Of a DNA stretch of 15,704 nucleotides, positions 1-7,410 are shown one piece after another (position 1 is the first letter of the stretch; every line of letters starts with the position of its first letter). The notes beneath the pieces are model-generated. The model was given only the letters and a program-made list of their open reading frames with translations, did not search any database and had not been told where the DNA came from. Location of the stretch: the NCBI GenBank assembly GCA_910585285.1, contig CAJUDL010000063.1:1-15704 (forward strand), read 5' to 3'. A program made the translations under genes and the position numbers. Origin of the DNA: an uncultured Muribaculaceae bacterium. Lineage in GTDB: Bacteria > Bacteroidota > Bacteroidia > Bacteroidales > Muribaculaceae.

Positions 1-53
1 GGTCTCAAACACCAGTGGAGCAATCCGTGCCGGTTCGACCCCGGCTCAGGGTA
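1..53 (+). tRNA. tRNA-Leu(CAA), 3' part; 5' end lies outside the window
   Basis: This is the 3' part of a class II tRNA. The anticodon loop CTCAAAC (4-10) carries anticodon CAA, which reads the leucine codon UUG, and ACCAG (11-15) is the 3' side of the anticodon stem. A long variable arm with a GGA/TCC stem (17-19 with 24-26) is typical of tRNA-Leu. The T arm is complete: GCCGG (29-33), loop TTCGACC (34-40), CCGGC (41-45). The acceptor strand TCAGGGT (46-52) and discriminator A53 follow. CCA is not encoded. The D arm and the 5' acceptor strand are cut off by the window edge, so the acceptor pairing cannot be checked. Confidence 0.9.
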
Positions 54-55
54 CG

Positions 56-98
56 ATAGCGGTTGATAACTTAGTTATCAACCGCTATTCAATTTTTA
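56..98 (+). terminator. Rho-independent terminator of the tRNA-Leu transcript
   Basis: A perfect 15-bp stem (56-70 with 74-88) encloses a TTA loop and is followed by a T-rich tract at 93-97. It starts three nt after the tRNA 3' end, so it most likely ends the tRNA transcript. Confidence 0.85.
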
Positions 99-143
99 TC
101 CTTTTACCTTTTTTGCTTTACTCTATCGAATTACTTTGCTTTA

Positions 144-158
144 TCGAACTTGGTTCGA
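144..158. promoter_or_regulatory. Inverted repeat in the leader of the ZIP transporter gene
   Basis: TCGAAC-TTG-GTTCGA is a perfect 6-bp inverted repeat centred about 28 nt before the ATG. It could be a small operator for a metal-responsive repressor or a leader hairpin. No canonical TAnnTTTG box could be placed upstream; the closest is ATTACTTTG at 130-138. Confidence 0.25.
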
Positions 159-178
159 AAAGCGGGTGTTATAGAGGT

Positions 179-958
179 ATGAACGGATTAATTGTTGGAC
201 TGATACTCCCTTTTGTCGGAACTGCACTCGGAGCCGCATGCGTGTTTCTGATGCGGAATAATATGCCTGTGCGGCTTCAGAAGACACTTACCGGATTTGC
301 CGCCGGTGTGATGGTGGCGGCATCCGTATGGTCACTCCTTATCCCTTCTATCGAAATGACGGGGAGGGAAGGATTTATGAGCGTCTTTCCTGCCATTATT
401 GGTTTTGCGGCGGGAATACTGTTCCTCCTTTTTCTTGATATGGTAGTTCCTCACCAGCATTTAGAGGATGGAGAAAGCGAGGGTCCCAAAAGTCATCTTT
501 CGCGCACTGCTAAGCTTACATTTGCCGTTACGCTTCACAATATTCCGGAAGGAATGGCTGTCGGAGCAGTGCTTGCCGCGGCGTTGGAAAACAATGCCTA
601 TGTCCCTATGGCTGGTGCTCTCGCATTGTCGCTCGGCATTGCAATCCAGAATTTTCCGGAGGGCGCGATTGTCTCGATGCCTCTGCGGATGGCTGGCAAC
701 AGCAAAAAGAAATCGTTTCTAATCGGTGGATTGAGCGGCATCGTAGAACCTGCGGCAGCTGTAATTACCATCTTGCTTGCCGGCATCATTATCCCCGTGT
801 TGCCATATCTTCTGGCATTTGCAGCCGGAGCCATGATGTATGTGGTTGTTGAAGAACTTATCCCCGAGACTCAAGAGGGTAAGCATTCAAACATGGGCAC
901 AATCGGTTTCGCCGCCGGTTTTCTGCTGATGATGATCCTCGATGTGCTATTGGGGTGA
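179..958 (+). CDS. ZIP-family divalent metal transporter (ZupT/GufA-like)
   Basis: This is an integral membrane metal-ion permease of about 259 residues that probably imports zinc or related divalent cations across the inner membrane. It shows the ZIP hallmarks: HNIPEG (residues 120-125) in transmembrane segment 4 and QNFPEG (157-162) in segment 5, the two metal-site signatures, plus VEELIPE (224-230). About eight hydrophobic segments are separated by a His/Asp/Glu-rich loop at residues 91-105, the usual ZIP variable loop. The frame is open upstream to a TTG at 113, but the ATG at 179 is chosen because the protein then begins directly with the first hydrophobic helix and AGAGG lies just before it. 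The gene stands alone between the tRNA terminator and an AT-rich gap. The exact metal cannot be told from sequence. Confidence 0.88.
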   Translation: MNGLIVGLILPFVGTALGAACVFLMRNNMPVRLQKTLTGFAAGVMVAASVWSLLIPSIEMTGREGFMSVFPAIIGFAAGILFLLFLDMVVPHQHLEDGESEGPKSHLSRTAKLTFAVTLHNIPEGMAVGAVLAAALENNAYVPMAGALALSLGIAIQNFPEGAIVSMPLRMAGNSKKKSFLIGGLSGIVEPAAAVITILLAGIIIPVLPYLLAFAAGAMMYVVVEELIPETQEGKHSNMGTIGFAAGFLLMMILDVLLG

Positions 959-1043
959 AGGACATGCCTCCCCATAAAAGAAGATAAAAATTGAGATTTT
1001 TTTGTTAAAATATGTTATATTATCATAATTAAAGTTATAAAAT

Positions 1044-1051
1044 GGGGGGGG
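1044..1051 (+). repeat. Homopolymeric G8 tract upstream of a secreted-protein gene
   Basis: Eight consecutive G residues sit in an otherwise very AT-rich 175-bp gap, immediately before TAATTTG, an imperfect -7-like element. The tract is about 80 nt before the start codon of the next gene. Such tracts can change length by slippage, but nothing here proves that this one does. Confidence 0.5.
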
Positions 1052-1133
1052 TAATTTGAAATTTGTCTGTTCAGAAATAATGATTTAATTTTAAGATTCA
1101 TAATATTCGACAATATATTTTAACATTTTAAAC

Positions 1134-3647
1134 ATGAAACAAATTTACTGTTTTTTATTTGCCTTGTGTTTGTGTATGCCATCTTTAGGGGCACAAAATG
1201 TGCTTGGCGAAAAAGTATCTCTTAAACAAGCTCCCGCTCTTGTGCAGACTCGTACAGAAGAAGCCGATACTCAATGGTCGGAGTGGAGCATGTATGGGAA
1301 GACATCATTTTCCGATGGTGTTTATGATAGTATCAGGGACATATTTTCAATCTGGATTCCGGACGAGCCGGCACCTGTATTTGAGAAAACGTTCGATGTC
1401 ATGCGCAGACAAGACCTGAATAATGAGGATAACGTCCAGTTTGTTTTCAAGAAAGTAGTCAACGGGAATGATATTATGGTCAGTTATACACCGTCGACAC
1501 ATTAGGCATGGATCTTACCGTCGGCTCTCGCTCCTGCTCCTTCCGGTTATCAATATGAGAACTTCATGCTTGCCAGTCGTAGTCCCGGCGCATTTTTCGA
1601 GGAAACTAAGAAGTTCTCGTTTCCTAATACATGGCTAATGGTGAATGATCACTCCGGATGGAGTTTTGGAAGACAAATTCTCACTATGGATGATGCTCCG
1701 GAATTCATTTTCGAATTCTCTTCATCTAAAAGGTTTTATGGGAAAGATGTAAAGGTCATTCCTTTGTCTTTTACTGCTTCAGAGTCTGTCAAGAAAGTCC
1801 GTATCGTGATTGTTCCATTGGAAAGAGGAATACTTTATACAGACATTGCCAAGCTATACGGATCAAACCCTGACGTAGAGCTGCCCTATTCAGATGTGTC
1901 TCTCGACCATGTAGGCATGCAGGTGAAAGATTACGAAACTCTGGTTTATGCGTTTCCATTGGGAGATGACGGGGTGGCGGTAGGAGAATATATAGCCACT
2001 ACTTTTTATTCCAATATTGACCGGGTTGGGAAATGGGGTGGTCAATGGGAATACTTGGGAGAGGGCAAAATGACTGACTATATCGCTAATTCATGGTTGC
2101 CTCAGGATGAGATTTATGTGGAATCAGCAGCCGGTGATGGTACTATTGTCTGGAAAGAGCAAAAACCCTCGTCTTCCAAGGTGAGGATTTCAAGAAACAT
2201 AGCCAACCCGGGACTATACAGACTGGAGAACGCTTTCGGACCGACACATCCGTTATACGATAAAGTTCAGGGACATATTGATCCTGCGGAGACATACTAT
2301 GTTTATATTGACGCTTCAGATCCATCCAGGGTAATAATAGACAAGTCGTTTACCGGATTGAAAGAGAATTCAGAAGTTGAATGGCCCGGAATGATTTACA
2401 CATCCCCCGCTGTTAGTGGTGAAAACATGAAAGAATATTTTGATAAGGAAAAAGGTTTTATCTGGGGAAAACTAATCGATAATCGATTAACCTTTTCAAC
2501 GACCCCATATGTGAACAGCGGGATATATCTCAATAATTGGGAGGAGGAAGGTAAATACCCTTTTAACATAGAACTTCCAGGGTATGTGGAGTATTCTCTG
2601 AGTATTGATTCTAACAATATGACAATAACCGACTTGTCGCCCGAGGTTGCCTCCGTAGACTGTGTTCTTGTGCCGGAAAAAGATGTAGTTTTACACAGAT
2701 GGTTCTACGAGCAGTTGTTCAATGATATTGAGGGCAACGGTTCGCAATATAATGTTGTGAATGTTCCTGTAAACGGTAAGGAGTCTCTTGCAATCAATAT
2801 AGAAGATCTCACTCCAGCCACCTATGGCAGGTTCCTGCTTGTAGTGATTCCTAAGGATTCAAATGGCAATCCCCATTACGGAACCATTCTGCAAAATAAA
2901 TACTTTGTTTACGATGATCCGGCATGGAAATTGGTAGAGGGGGGTATCCCAATATATGACAATGACATGCTGGCCTCACCCTTTGGTGATCAATTGCAAA
3001 TGTTTGGAGAGGGAGTATGTCTTGAGGCGTGGGAGAACGAGAATACCCCCGATGTATATCGTATCAACAATATGTTCGGCATACCTTATAACATCATCGG
3101 CCTTGATGCCGAAAAGACTACCGAATATTTCCGCAATCCCGGATTTCCTGTATATACATATATCGATGCCCGCAATTCCAATAGGGTAAATATGTATGAT
3201 AATGCTGATCTCAGGGTGACGGAAAGTTCGAAAGGCATTAACACATACCTCATGTGTCCTTCCAACGCTTATGGTTTTTATTACATCAATACTATGGCAA
3301 ATTATAGTTTGGTTTGTAATAATTACAATTCATTGGAAGAAGTGCCTGACGTGTACTTCGGCACGATGGATGCTGATAATAATGTTGTATTCAACAGTGA
3401 CAATAGTGTACTTGGATTGCAGAACTACGACGATCTATTCGTTCCAAGATCCGGCAGGTATCTTAAGATCACCCTCCCACATGCTCCAAAGACATCTGGA
3501 ATAGATGACGTAGACCATGCGAATGGAGATTCAGATCTTCCAGTGGAATATTACACAATTGACGGGCTACGTGTTGACCGTCCCGAGGCAGGGCGCGTTT
3601 ACATACGCCGTCAGGGTGCATCGGCGAAGAAGATTGTTATCCAGTAA
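1134..3647 (+). pseudogene. Large secreted/surface protein with repeated module, split by an in-frame TAG
   Basis: This is one reading frame of 837 sense and stop codons, interrupted by a single TAG at 1503-1505. Codons on both sides are in the same frame and read smoothly (…YTPSTH stop AWILPSALAPAPS…). The N-terminus is a typical signal peptide (MKQIYCFLFALCLCMPSLGA). Two copies of a module can be seen: W-x-x-L-G-E-G near residue 305 leading to NPGLYRLENAFG (about 358) and YIDASDPSRV (about 390); then WKLVEGG (about 597), DVYRINNMFG (about 637) and YIDARNSNRV (about 674). The last 40 residues (LPVEYYTIDGLRV…YIRRQG…KKIVIQ) resemble a type A type IX secretion tail domain common in Bacteroidales surface proteins. 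The downstream piece has an ATG at 1566 but no signal peptide, so it could not be exported alone. It may be a true nonsense mutation, suppressed readthrough, or a sequence error. The function is unknown. Confidence 0.75.
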
Positions 3648-3678
3648 AGTCAAGATTACAGGTATATCAAAATTAAGA

Positions 3679-3719
3679 ATGGTGCAAGGGTTATAAATAC
3701 TCTTGCACCATATTTTTTG
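3679..3719 (+). terminator. Rho-independent terminator after the secreted-protein gene
   Basis: ATGGTGCAAG (3679-3688) pairs perfectly with CTTGCACCAT (3702-3711), with extra G-T/G-C/T-A pairs continuing inward, and TATTTTTTG follows. It lies 31 nt after the stop codon. Together with the HU promoter it accounts for most of the structure in the 316-bp gap 3648-3963. Confidence 0.85.
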
Positions 3720-3800
3720 TGATTTATAGCAGAAAATGAGTTAAAAAAGTGGTTTTTATATCAAAAATAAAGATTTTTTTGAAAAAATATGTGTAACATG

Positions 3801-3831
3801 TTTGAAATTCTGCTTTTAATGTTTATATTTG
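3801..3831 (+). promoter_or_regulatory. Bacteroidetes-type promoter of the HU gene
   Basis: The -33 box TTTG (3801-3804) and the -7 box TATATTTG (3824-3831) are separated by 19 nt, matching the Bacteroidetes primary-sigma consensus TTTG-N19/21-TAnnTTTG. Transcription should begin near 3837, giving a leader of about 125 nt before the HU start codon. That is long for a small gene, and the leader is A/C-rich near the ATG. Confidence 0.8.
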
Positions 3832-3963
3832 TGGCAGATTTGTTTTTGCACCTATCAGAAACCAACAAATAGTTTCTAAGACAAACTTAAATCAACTATT
3901 ATATACCTGAATTATTCAAACTGAAATATTCACACACATATACAACTTAATACCAAACGCAGT

Positions 3964-4227
3964 ATGAACAAGACAGATTTAGTAAATGAGATCGCGGCTA
4001 AAGCCCAGTTGAATAAAGTAGCAGCTAAAGCTGCTCTCGAAGCTACTCTCGAATCAATCGAGCAGGCTCTCGCTAACGATGACAAAGTGCAGCTTATCGG
4101 CTTCGGTACATTCTCAGTAGTTGAGAAAGAGGCTCGCACCGGTATCAATCCTCAGACTAAGGAGAAAATCCAGATACCCGCTCGCAAGGTCGTTAAATTC
4201 AAACCCGCCGCAGATCTCGCAAAATAA
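3964..4227 (+). CDS. HU-family nucleoid DNA-binding protein
   Basis: This 87-residue histone-like protein binds and bends DNA as a dimer and helps organise the nucleoid. It has the canonical HU layout: N-terminal helices (MNKTDLVNEIAAKAQLNK), the GFGTF turn (residues 46-50), and the arm region RTGINPQT…IPARKVVKFKP that wraps the minor groove. Length and motifs match a complete HU. It is monocistronic, with its own promoter and a strong terminator 20 nt after the stop. Codon use is that of a highly expressed gene. It could be HU or an IHF-like paralogue; the NPQT arm and short length favour HU. Confidence 0.95.
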   Translation: MNKTDLVNEIAAKAQLNKVAAKAALEATLESIEQALANDDKVQLIGFGTFSVVEKEARTGINPQTKEKIQIPARKVVKFKPAADLAK

Positions 4228-4248
4228 TCCGCACACGGCAAGAATCAG

Positions 4249-4283
4249 AAGCCTGTTCCCCTCCGGGAGCAGGCTTTATTTGT
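4249..4283 (+). terminator. Rho-independent terminator of the HU gene
   Basis: AAGCCTGTTCCC (4249-4260) pairs with GGGAGCAGGCTT (4265-4276), with one G-U pair and a 4-nt loop, followed by TATTTGTATTT. Confidence 0.9.
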
Positions 4284-4310
4284 ATTTCACCCCGTTTTTT
4301 TGTATTTTTG
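4279..4310 (+). promoter_or_regulatory. Probable argS promoter overlapping the HU terminator tail
   Basis: TTTG (4279-4282), 20 nt, then TATTTTTG (4303-4310) matches the TTTG-N19/21-TAnnTTTG pattern. The -33 box falls within the T-rich tail of the HU terminator. The resulting argS leader would be about 200 nt long and would contain the octamer repeats described separately. Confidence 0.6.
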
Positions 4311-4336
4311 CAGCATATATCTTTTCATTCAACTTT

Positions 4337-4483
4337 CGCAAGCGTAAAGTTGAAGTTTATAAGTTTAATTGCGCGATGCGCAGTTTATGAGTTTATTTGG
4401 AGCGAAATAAAGAGTGTTTATCTGGGTAGCGTCATCTAAACTTCTAAACTTTTAAACTTCTAAACTTTAAGTTGAAGCTTGCG
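4337..4483. repeat. Intergenic octamer repeats forming a long imperfect inverted repeat before argS
   Basis: Four tandem copies of (C/T)TAAACTT occupy 4436-4467. Their complement, AAGTTTA(T/A), occurs twice at 4353-4368, and a related AGTTTAT(G/T) pair lies at 4382-4397. The 31-nt arms 4337-4367 and 4453-4483 are complementary at 26 of 31 positions, so the argS leader could fold into one long hairpin. A small GCGC-GAT-GCGC palindrome (4371-4381) lies in between. No coding potential is seen. Confidence 0.7.
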
Positions 4484-4518
4484 AGACTTAAAATTTATTT
4501 TAAACTGCTTCAGAGTCA

Positions 4519-6297
4519 ATGACAATAGAAACTATCATAGCTGAAGGCGTGGTGAAAGCTGTAAAAGAGCTTTACGGCGCCGATATAGAGCCGAAAGTGG
4601 TAACTCCATCGGCAACAAAACGTGAATTCGAGGGTGATCTCACCGTAGTGGTTTTCCCGTTGCTCAAAATTTCCCGTAAAGCTCCCGAAGCTACCGCTAC
4701 GGAAATTGGTGAATGGTTGGAGAAGAACCTTGAAGCCGTAGAAAAATTCAATGTAGTCAAAGGATTCCTCAATATCACCATAAATCCGGCATTCTGGCTT
4801 GGACTGCTTCATGAGATAGCTGCTGATGCTGATTATGGCATCCGTAAGGCTGATGACAATTCCGACCTTGTGATGGTGGAATATTCATCACCTAATACAA
4901 ACAAGCCCCTCCATCTCGGACATGTACGCAACAATCTTCTTGGATATTCTCTCTCTCAGATACTTAAAGCGAACGGTCACAAGGTGGTGAAGACAAATAT
5001 TGTCAACGACCGAGGCATCCATATTTGCAAGTCTATGCTTGCCTGGAAGAAATGGGGCGACGGCGCTACTCCCGAAACTGCGGGTAAGAAGGGTGATCAT
5101 CTTATCGGTGATTTCTATGTGGCTTTCGATAAACATTATAAAGCCGAACTCAAGGAAATCATGGAGAAGGAGAATGTTTCCGAAGAAGAGGCTGAGAAGA
5201 AATCTCCTCTCATGGCAGAGGCACGTGAGATGCTTCGCAAATGGGAAGCTGGCGATCCTGAAGTGCGCGAACTTTGGAAGATGATGAACGGTTGGGTTTA
5301 TGCCGGTTTCGATGAGACTTATCGTCGCCTGGGTGTGGATTTCGACAAGATATATTATGAATCTGACACATATCTTGAGGGTAAGGATCTTGTGCTTGGG
5401 GGTATCGAAAAGGGGATAATGTATCGCAAGGAAGATGGCTCGGTATGGGCTGATCTTACCGGCGATGGTCTTGACCACAAGCTTCTTCTTCGTGCTGACG
5501 GCACATCCGTATATATGACTCAGGATATCGGCACTGCAAAGCTCCGTTATCAGGATTTCCCGATCGACAAGATGATATACGTTGTCGGCAATGAGCAGAA
5601 CTATCATTTTCAGGTGCTTTCGCTCCTTCTTGATAAACTCGGTTTCAAATGGGGTAAAGACCTGACACATTTCTCTTATGGCATGGTCGAGCTTCCCGAA
5701 GGGAAAATGAAGAGCCGCGAGGGCACAGTGGTGGATGCAGATGACCTTATCGACACGATGGTTGCCTCGGCAGCAGAGATGGGCGCTGAAAGATTTGCAG
5801 AGATGCCGGCTGAGGAGAGTGCGGAAATTGCAAGAATGGTCGGTCTTGGAGCTTTGAAATATTTCCTTCTGAAGGTTGACCCGCGCAAGAACATGCTCTT
5901 CAATCCGAAGGAATCCATTGACTTCAATGGCAACACCGGTCCCTTTATTCAGTATACTTACGCCCGTATCCGTTCGGTGATACGTAAGTCTGAGGGATTT
6001 GATCCGCAGGCTACTCCGCAGAGTGAACCTAATGCCAAGGAATCTGTCTTGATTCAGAAGGTTGCGGATTTCCCATCGGTTGTGGCGGAAGCCGGCAAGA
6101 ATTATTCCCCGGCGCTTATCGCAAATTATGCATATGATTTGGCAAAGGAATACAATCAGTTCTATCACGATTACTCCATTCTCAGAGAAGAGGATGAGCA
6201 GAAACGCAATCTCCGCCTGCTGCTCTCATTCGTGGTTGGCAGAACTCTCAAGAGCGCAATGTCGCTTCTCGGCATAGAGATGCCGGAAAGAATGTGA
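4519..6297 (+). CDS. argS: Arginyl-tRNA synthetase
   Basis: This cytoplasmic class I aminoacyl-tRNA synthetase joins arginine to tRNA-Arg using ATP. The 592-residue protein has the expected order: an N-terminal Add1-like tRNA-binding domain (residues 1-110), the HIGH motif as HLGH (132-135) within SSPNTNKPLHLGHVRNN, the catalytic core, the KMSK-equivalent KMKSREGT (396-403), and an all-helical DALR anticodon-binding domain containing FIQYTYARIRSV near residue 475 and ending in LLGIEMPERM. Length is normal for the family and no catalytic motif is missing. The ATG at 4519 gives the standard N-terminus. A long leader with octamer repeats precedes it. The gene ends 70 nt before the next gene, which has its own candidate promoter. 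Confidence 0.97.
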   Translation: MTIETIIAEGVVKAVKELYGADIEPKVVTPSATKREFEGDLTVVVFPLLKISRKAPEATATEIGEWLEKNLEAVEKFNVVKGFLNITINPAFWLGLLHEIAADADYGIRKADDNSDLVMVEYSSPNTNKPLHLGHVRNNLLGYSLSQILKANGHKVVKTNIVNDRGIHICKSMLAWKKWGDGATPETAGKKGDHLIGDFYVAFDKHYKAELKEIMEKENVSEEEAEKKSPLMAEAREMLRKWEAGDPEVRELWKMMNGWVYAGFDETYRRLGVDFDKIYYESDTYLEGKDLVLGGIEKGIMYRKEDGSVWADLTGDGLDHKLLLRADGTSVYMTQDIGTAKLRYQDFPIDKMIYVVGNEQNYHFQVLSLLLDKLGFKWGKDLTHFSYGMVELPEGKMKSREGTVVDADDLIDTMVASAAEMGAERFAEMPAEESAEIARMVGLGALKYFLLKVDPRKNMLFNPKESIDFNGNTGPFIQYTYARIRSVIRKSEGFDPQATPQSEPNAKESVLIQKVADFPSVVAEAGKNYSPALIANYAYDLAKEYNQFYHDYSILREEDEQKRNLRLLLSFVVGRTLKSAMSLLGIEMPERM

Positions 6298-6324
6298 TGC
6301 TTTTGCAGGATTGAAATAAACTTT

Positions 6325-6340
6325 TTGGCACGTTTTGTGT
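6325..6340 (+). promoter_or_regulatory. Sigma-54-like element upstream of the BI-1 gene
   Basis: TTGGCACG (6325-6332) is a perfect -24 element of the sigma-54 consensus TTGGCACG-N4-TTGC. The -12 position reads GTGT (6337-6340) instead of TTGC, so only half of the signal is strong. A start near 6351 would leave a leader of about 17 nt before the ATG at 6368. Confidence 0.4.
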
Positions 6341-6367
6341 CTAATAAATTGAAAACAGTATCTTAAT

Positions 6368-7087
6368 ATGGAATACAACAATTCAAGAATGACTCCTCCT
6401 CCCTTTTATGGAGGTCAGGAGATTGTGACGCAGACCAACGCAGTGATGAAACGCGTATATGTCCGTATGTTTATCGGACTGTTGGTGTCTGCCTTCTGTG
6501 CTCTCGGTGTGGCAAGTTCACCCGCAGCACTCAGTTTCTTCTTCGGCAACCGTCTTGTGTTCTGGGGAATGCTTATCGCCATGTTCGTGATGGCATGGGT
6601 GATTCCTGCGAGAATGGAGAAGATGTCATCAGGCGCGGTGGTCGGATTCTTCGTGCTGTTCTCCGCATTGATGGGATGCTGGCTTGCTCCCATATTCCTC
6701 GTGTATCGTCTTGGCACTATTGTCTATACACTTTTCATTACAGCCGGAACTTTCGGCGCAATGTCGGTATATGGCTATTTCACCAAGTCTGACCTTTCGA
6801 AGATGGGTGCTTATCTGATGATGGCTCTCTTCGGTCTGATCATTGCGAGCGTGGTGAATATCTTTTGGGCAAATTCTACAATGGAATGGATCATCTCCAT
6901 TGTTGGCGTGCTGATCTTCACCGGTCTTACAGCTTGGGATACTCAGCAGGTAAGACGTATGGCGGCTGCCAATCTTGAGCCGGCACTTGCCGACAAACTC
7001 GCTACGATGGGCGCGATGAATCTTTACCTCGATTTCATCAACCTCTTCCTTTTCCTTCTTCGCATACTTGGCGGCAACAGAGACTGA
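6368..7087 (+). CDS. Bax inhibitor-1/YccA-family membrane protein
   Basis: This 239-residue polytopic inner-membrane protein belongs to the BI-1 (TMBIM/YccA) family. Bacterial members have been linked to membrane-protease modulation and pH-sensitive calcium leak. After a short Pro-rich cytoplasmic head (residues 1-25) about seven hydrophobic segments follow (roughly 33-53, 62-80, 89-112, 116-136, 148-167, 174-190, 213-233). The family signatures TAWDTQQVRRM (188-198) and GAMNLYLDFINLFLFLLRIL (214-233) are present, including Asp191 and Asp221, the likely equivalents of the paired aspartates in the transport pore. The gene stands alone behind a sigma-54-like element, which would fit envelope-stress control. 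The physiological role in Bacteroidales is not established. Confidence 0.92.
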   Translation: MEYNNSRMTPPPFYGGQEIVTQTNAVMKRVYVRMFIGLLVSAFCALGVASSPAALSFFFGNRLVFWGMLIAMFVMAWVIPARMEKMSSGAVVGFFVLFSALMGCWLAPIFLVYRLGTIVYTLFITAGTFGAMSVYGYFTKSDLSKMGAYLMMALFGLIIASVVNIFWANSTMEWIISIVGVLIFTGLTAWDTQQVRRMAAANLEPALADKLATMGAMNLYLDFINLFLFLLRILGGNRD

Positions 7088-7098
7088 TCCCTGCCGGG

Positions 7099-7126
7099 AA
7101 TGTTTAATGTTCAATGTCTAATGTTT
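7099..7126. repeat. Four tandem 7-nt repeats (AATGTYY) in an intergenic gap
   Basis: AATGTTT, AATGTTC, AATGTCT and AATGTTT follow one another without spacing between the BI-1 gene and the small acidic gene. The array ends 12 nt before the ATG at 7138, so it forms most of the leader there. No -7 box is seen in the gap. Confidence 0.7.
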
Positions 7127-7137
7127 AATTAAACGTC

Positions 7138-7410
7138 ATGACTAAGGAAGAACTTGAAGGGAAGATCAGGGATGCAGTTGCTGAATATATCGCCGATGAG
7201 GAAACCTACGACGATAATGCGCGTCTGCAGATCAATCTTGAGAAATGGGAAGTGACAGTTGTCGACAGCGAGGATGACGAACCCGAAAATGTCGATACGG
7301 TTGACTACTATGATGTGATGGACTTCATAAGAATAAGTCCTGATGAACCCGGCAAATGGGAGGTTGACGACGAAGCCGTCAAATCCGTTGCCGAAGAAAC
7401 CATTGGTTAA
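7138..7410 (+). CDS. Small acidic protein of unknown function
   Basis: This 90-residue, strongly acidic protein is rich in Asp and Glu and has no signal peptide or membrane segment, so it should be cytoplasmic. I do not recognise a named domain. An N-terminal helix (TKEELEGKIRDAVAEYIADEE) is followed by alternating segments that look like beta strands (ARLQINLEKWEVTVVD) and a second acidic helix region (DYYDVMDFIRISPDE). The start is the first ATG after the heptamer repeats. It lies 50 nt after the BI-1 gene with no terminator between them, so co-transcription is possible. Its stop codon overlaps that of the minus-strand gene, and its terminator lies inside that gene. Confidence 0.8.
   Translation: MTKEELEGKIRDAVAEYIADEETYDDNARLQINLEKWEVTVVDSEDDEPENVDTVDYYDVMDFIRISPDEPGKWEVDDEAVKSVAEETIG

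Noticed and set aside
956..982. GGGG…CCCC hairpin after the ZIP gene as a terminator
   Set aside because: The stem needs a 3-nt bulge and no T tract follows (ATAAAAGAAG), so it is too weak to call.
4436..4467. Short tandem repeats considered as a CRISPR array
   Set aside because: Units of 8 nt without spacers are not CRISPR repeats, and no cas genes are present.
4888..6168. A 426-codon open frame on the minus strand inside argS
   Set aside because: It lies entirely antisense to a clear argS, has Cys/His/Ile-rich shadow composition and no recognisable domain. It results from codon bias of the real gene.
6629..7114. A 161-codon minus-strand frame across the BI-1 gene
   Set aside because: It is antisense to well-supported membrane-protein codons, and its His/Glu/Ser-rich composition is typical of a shadow frame.
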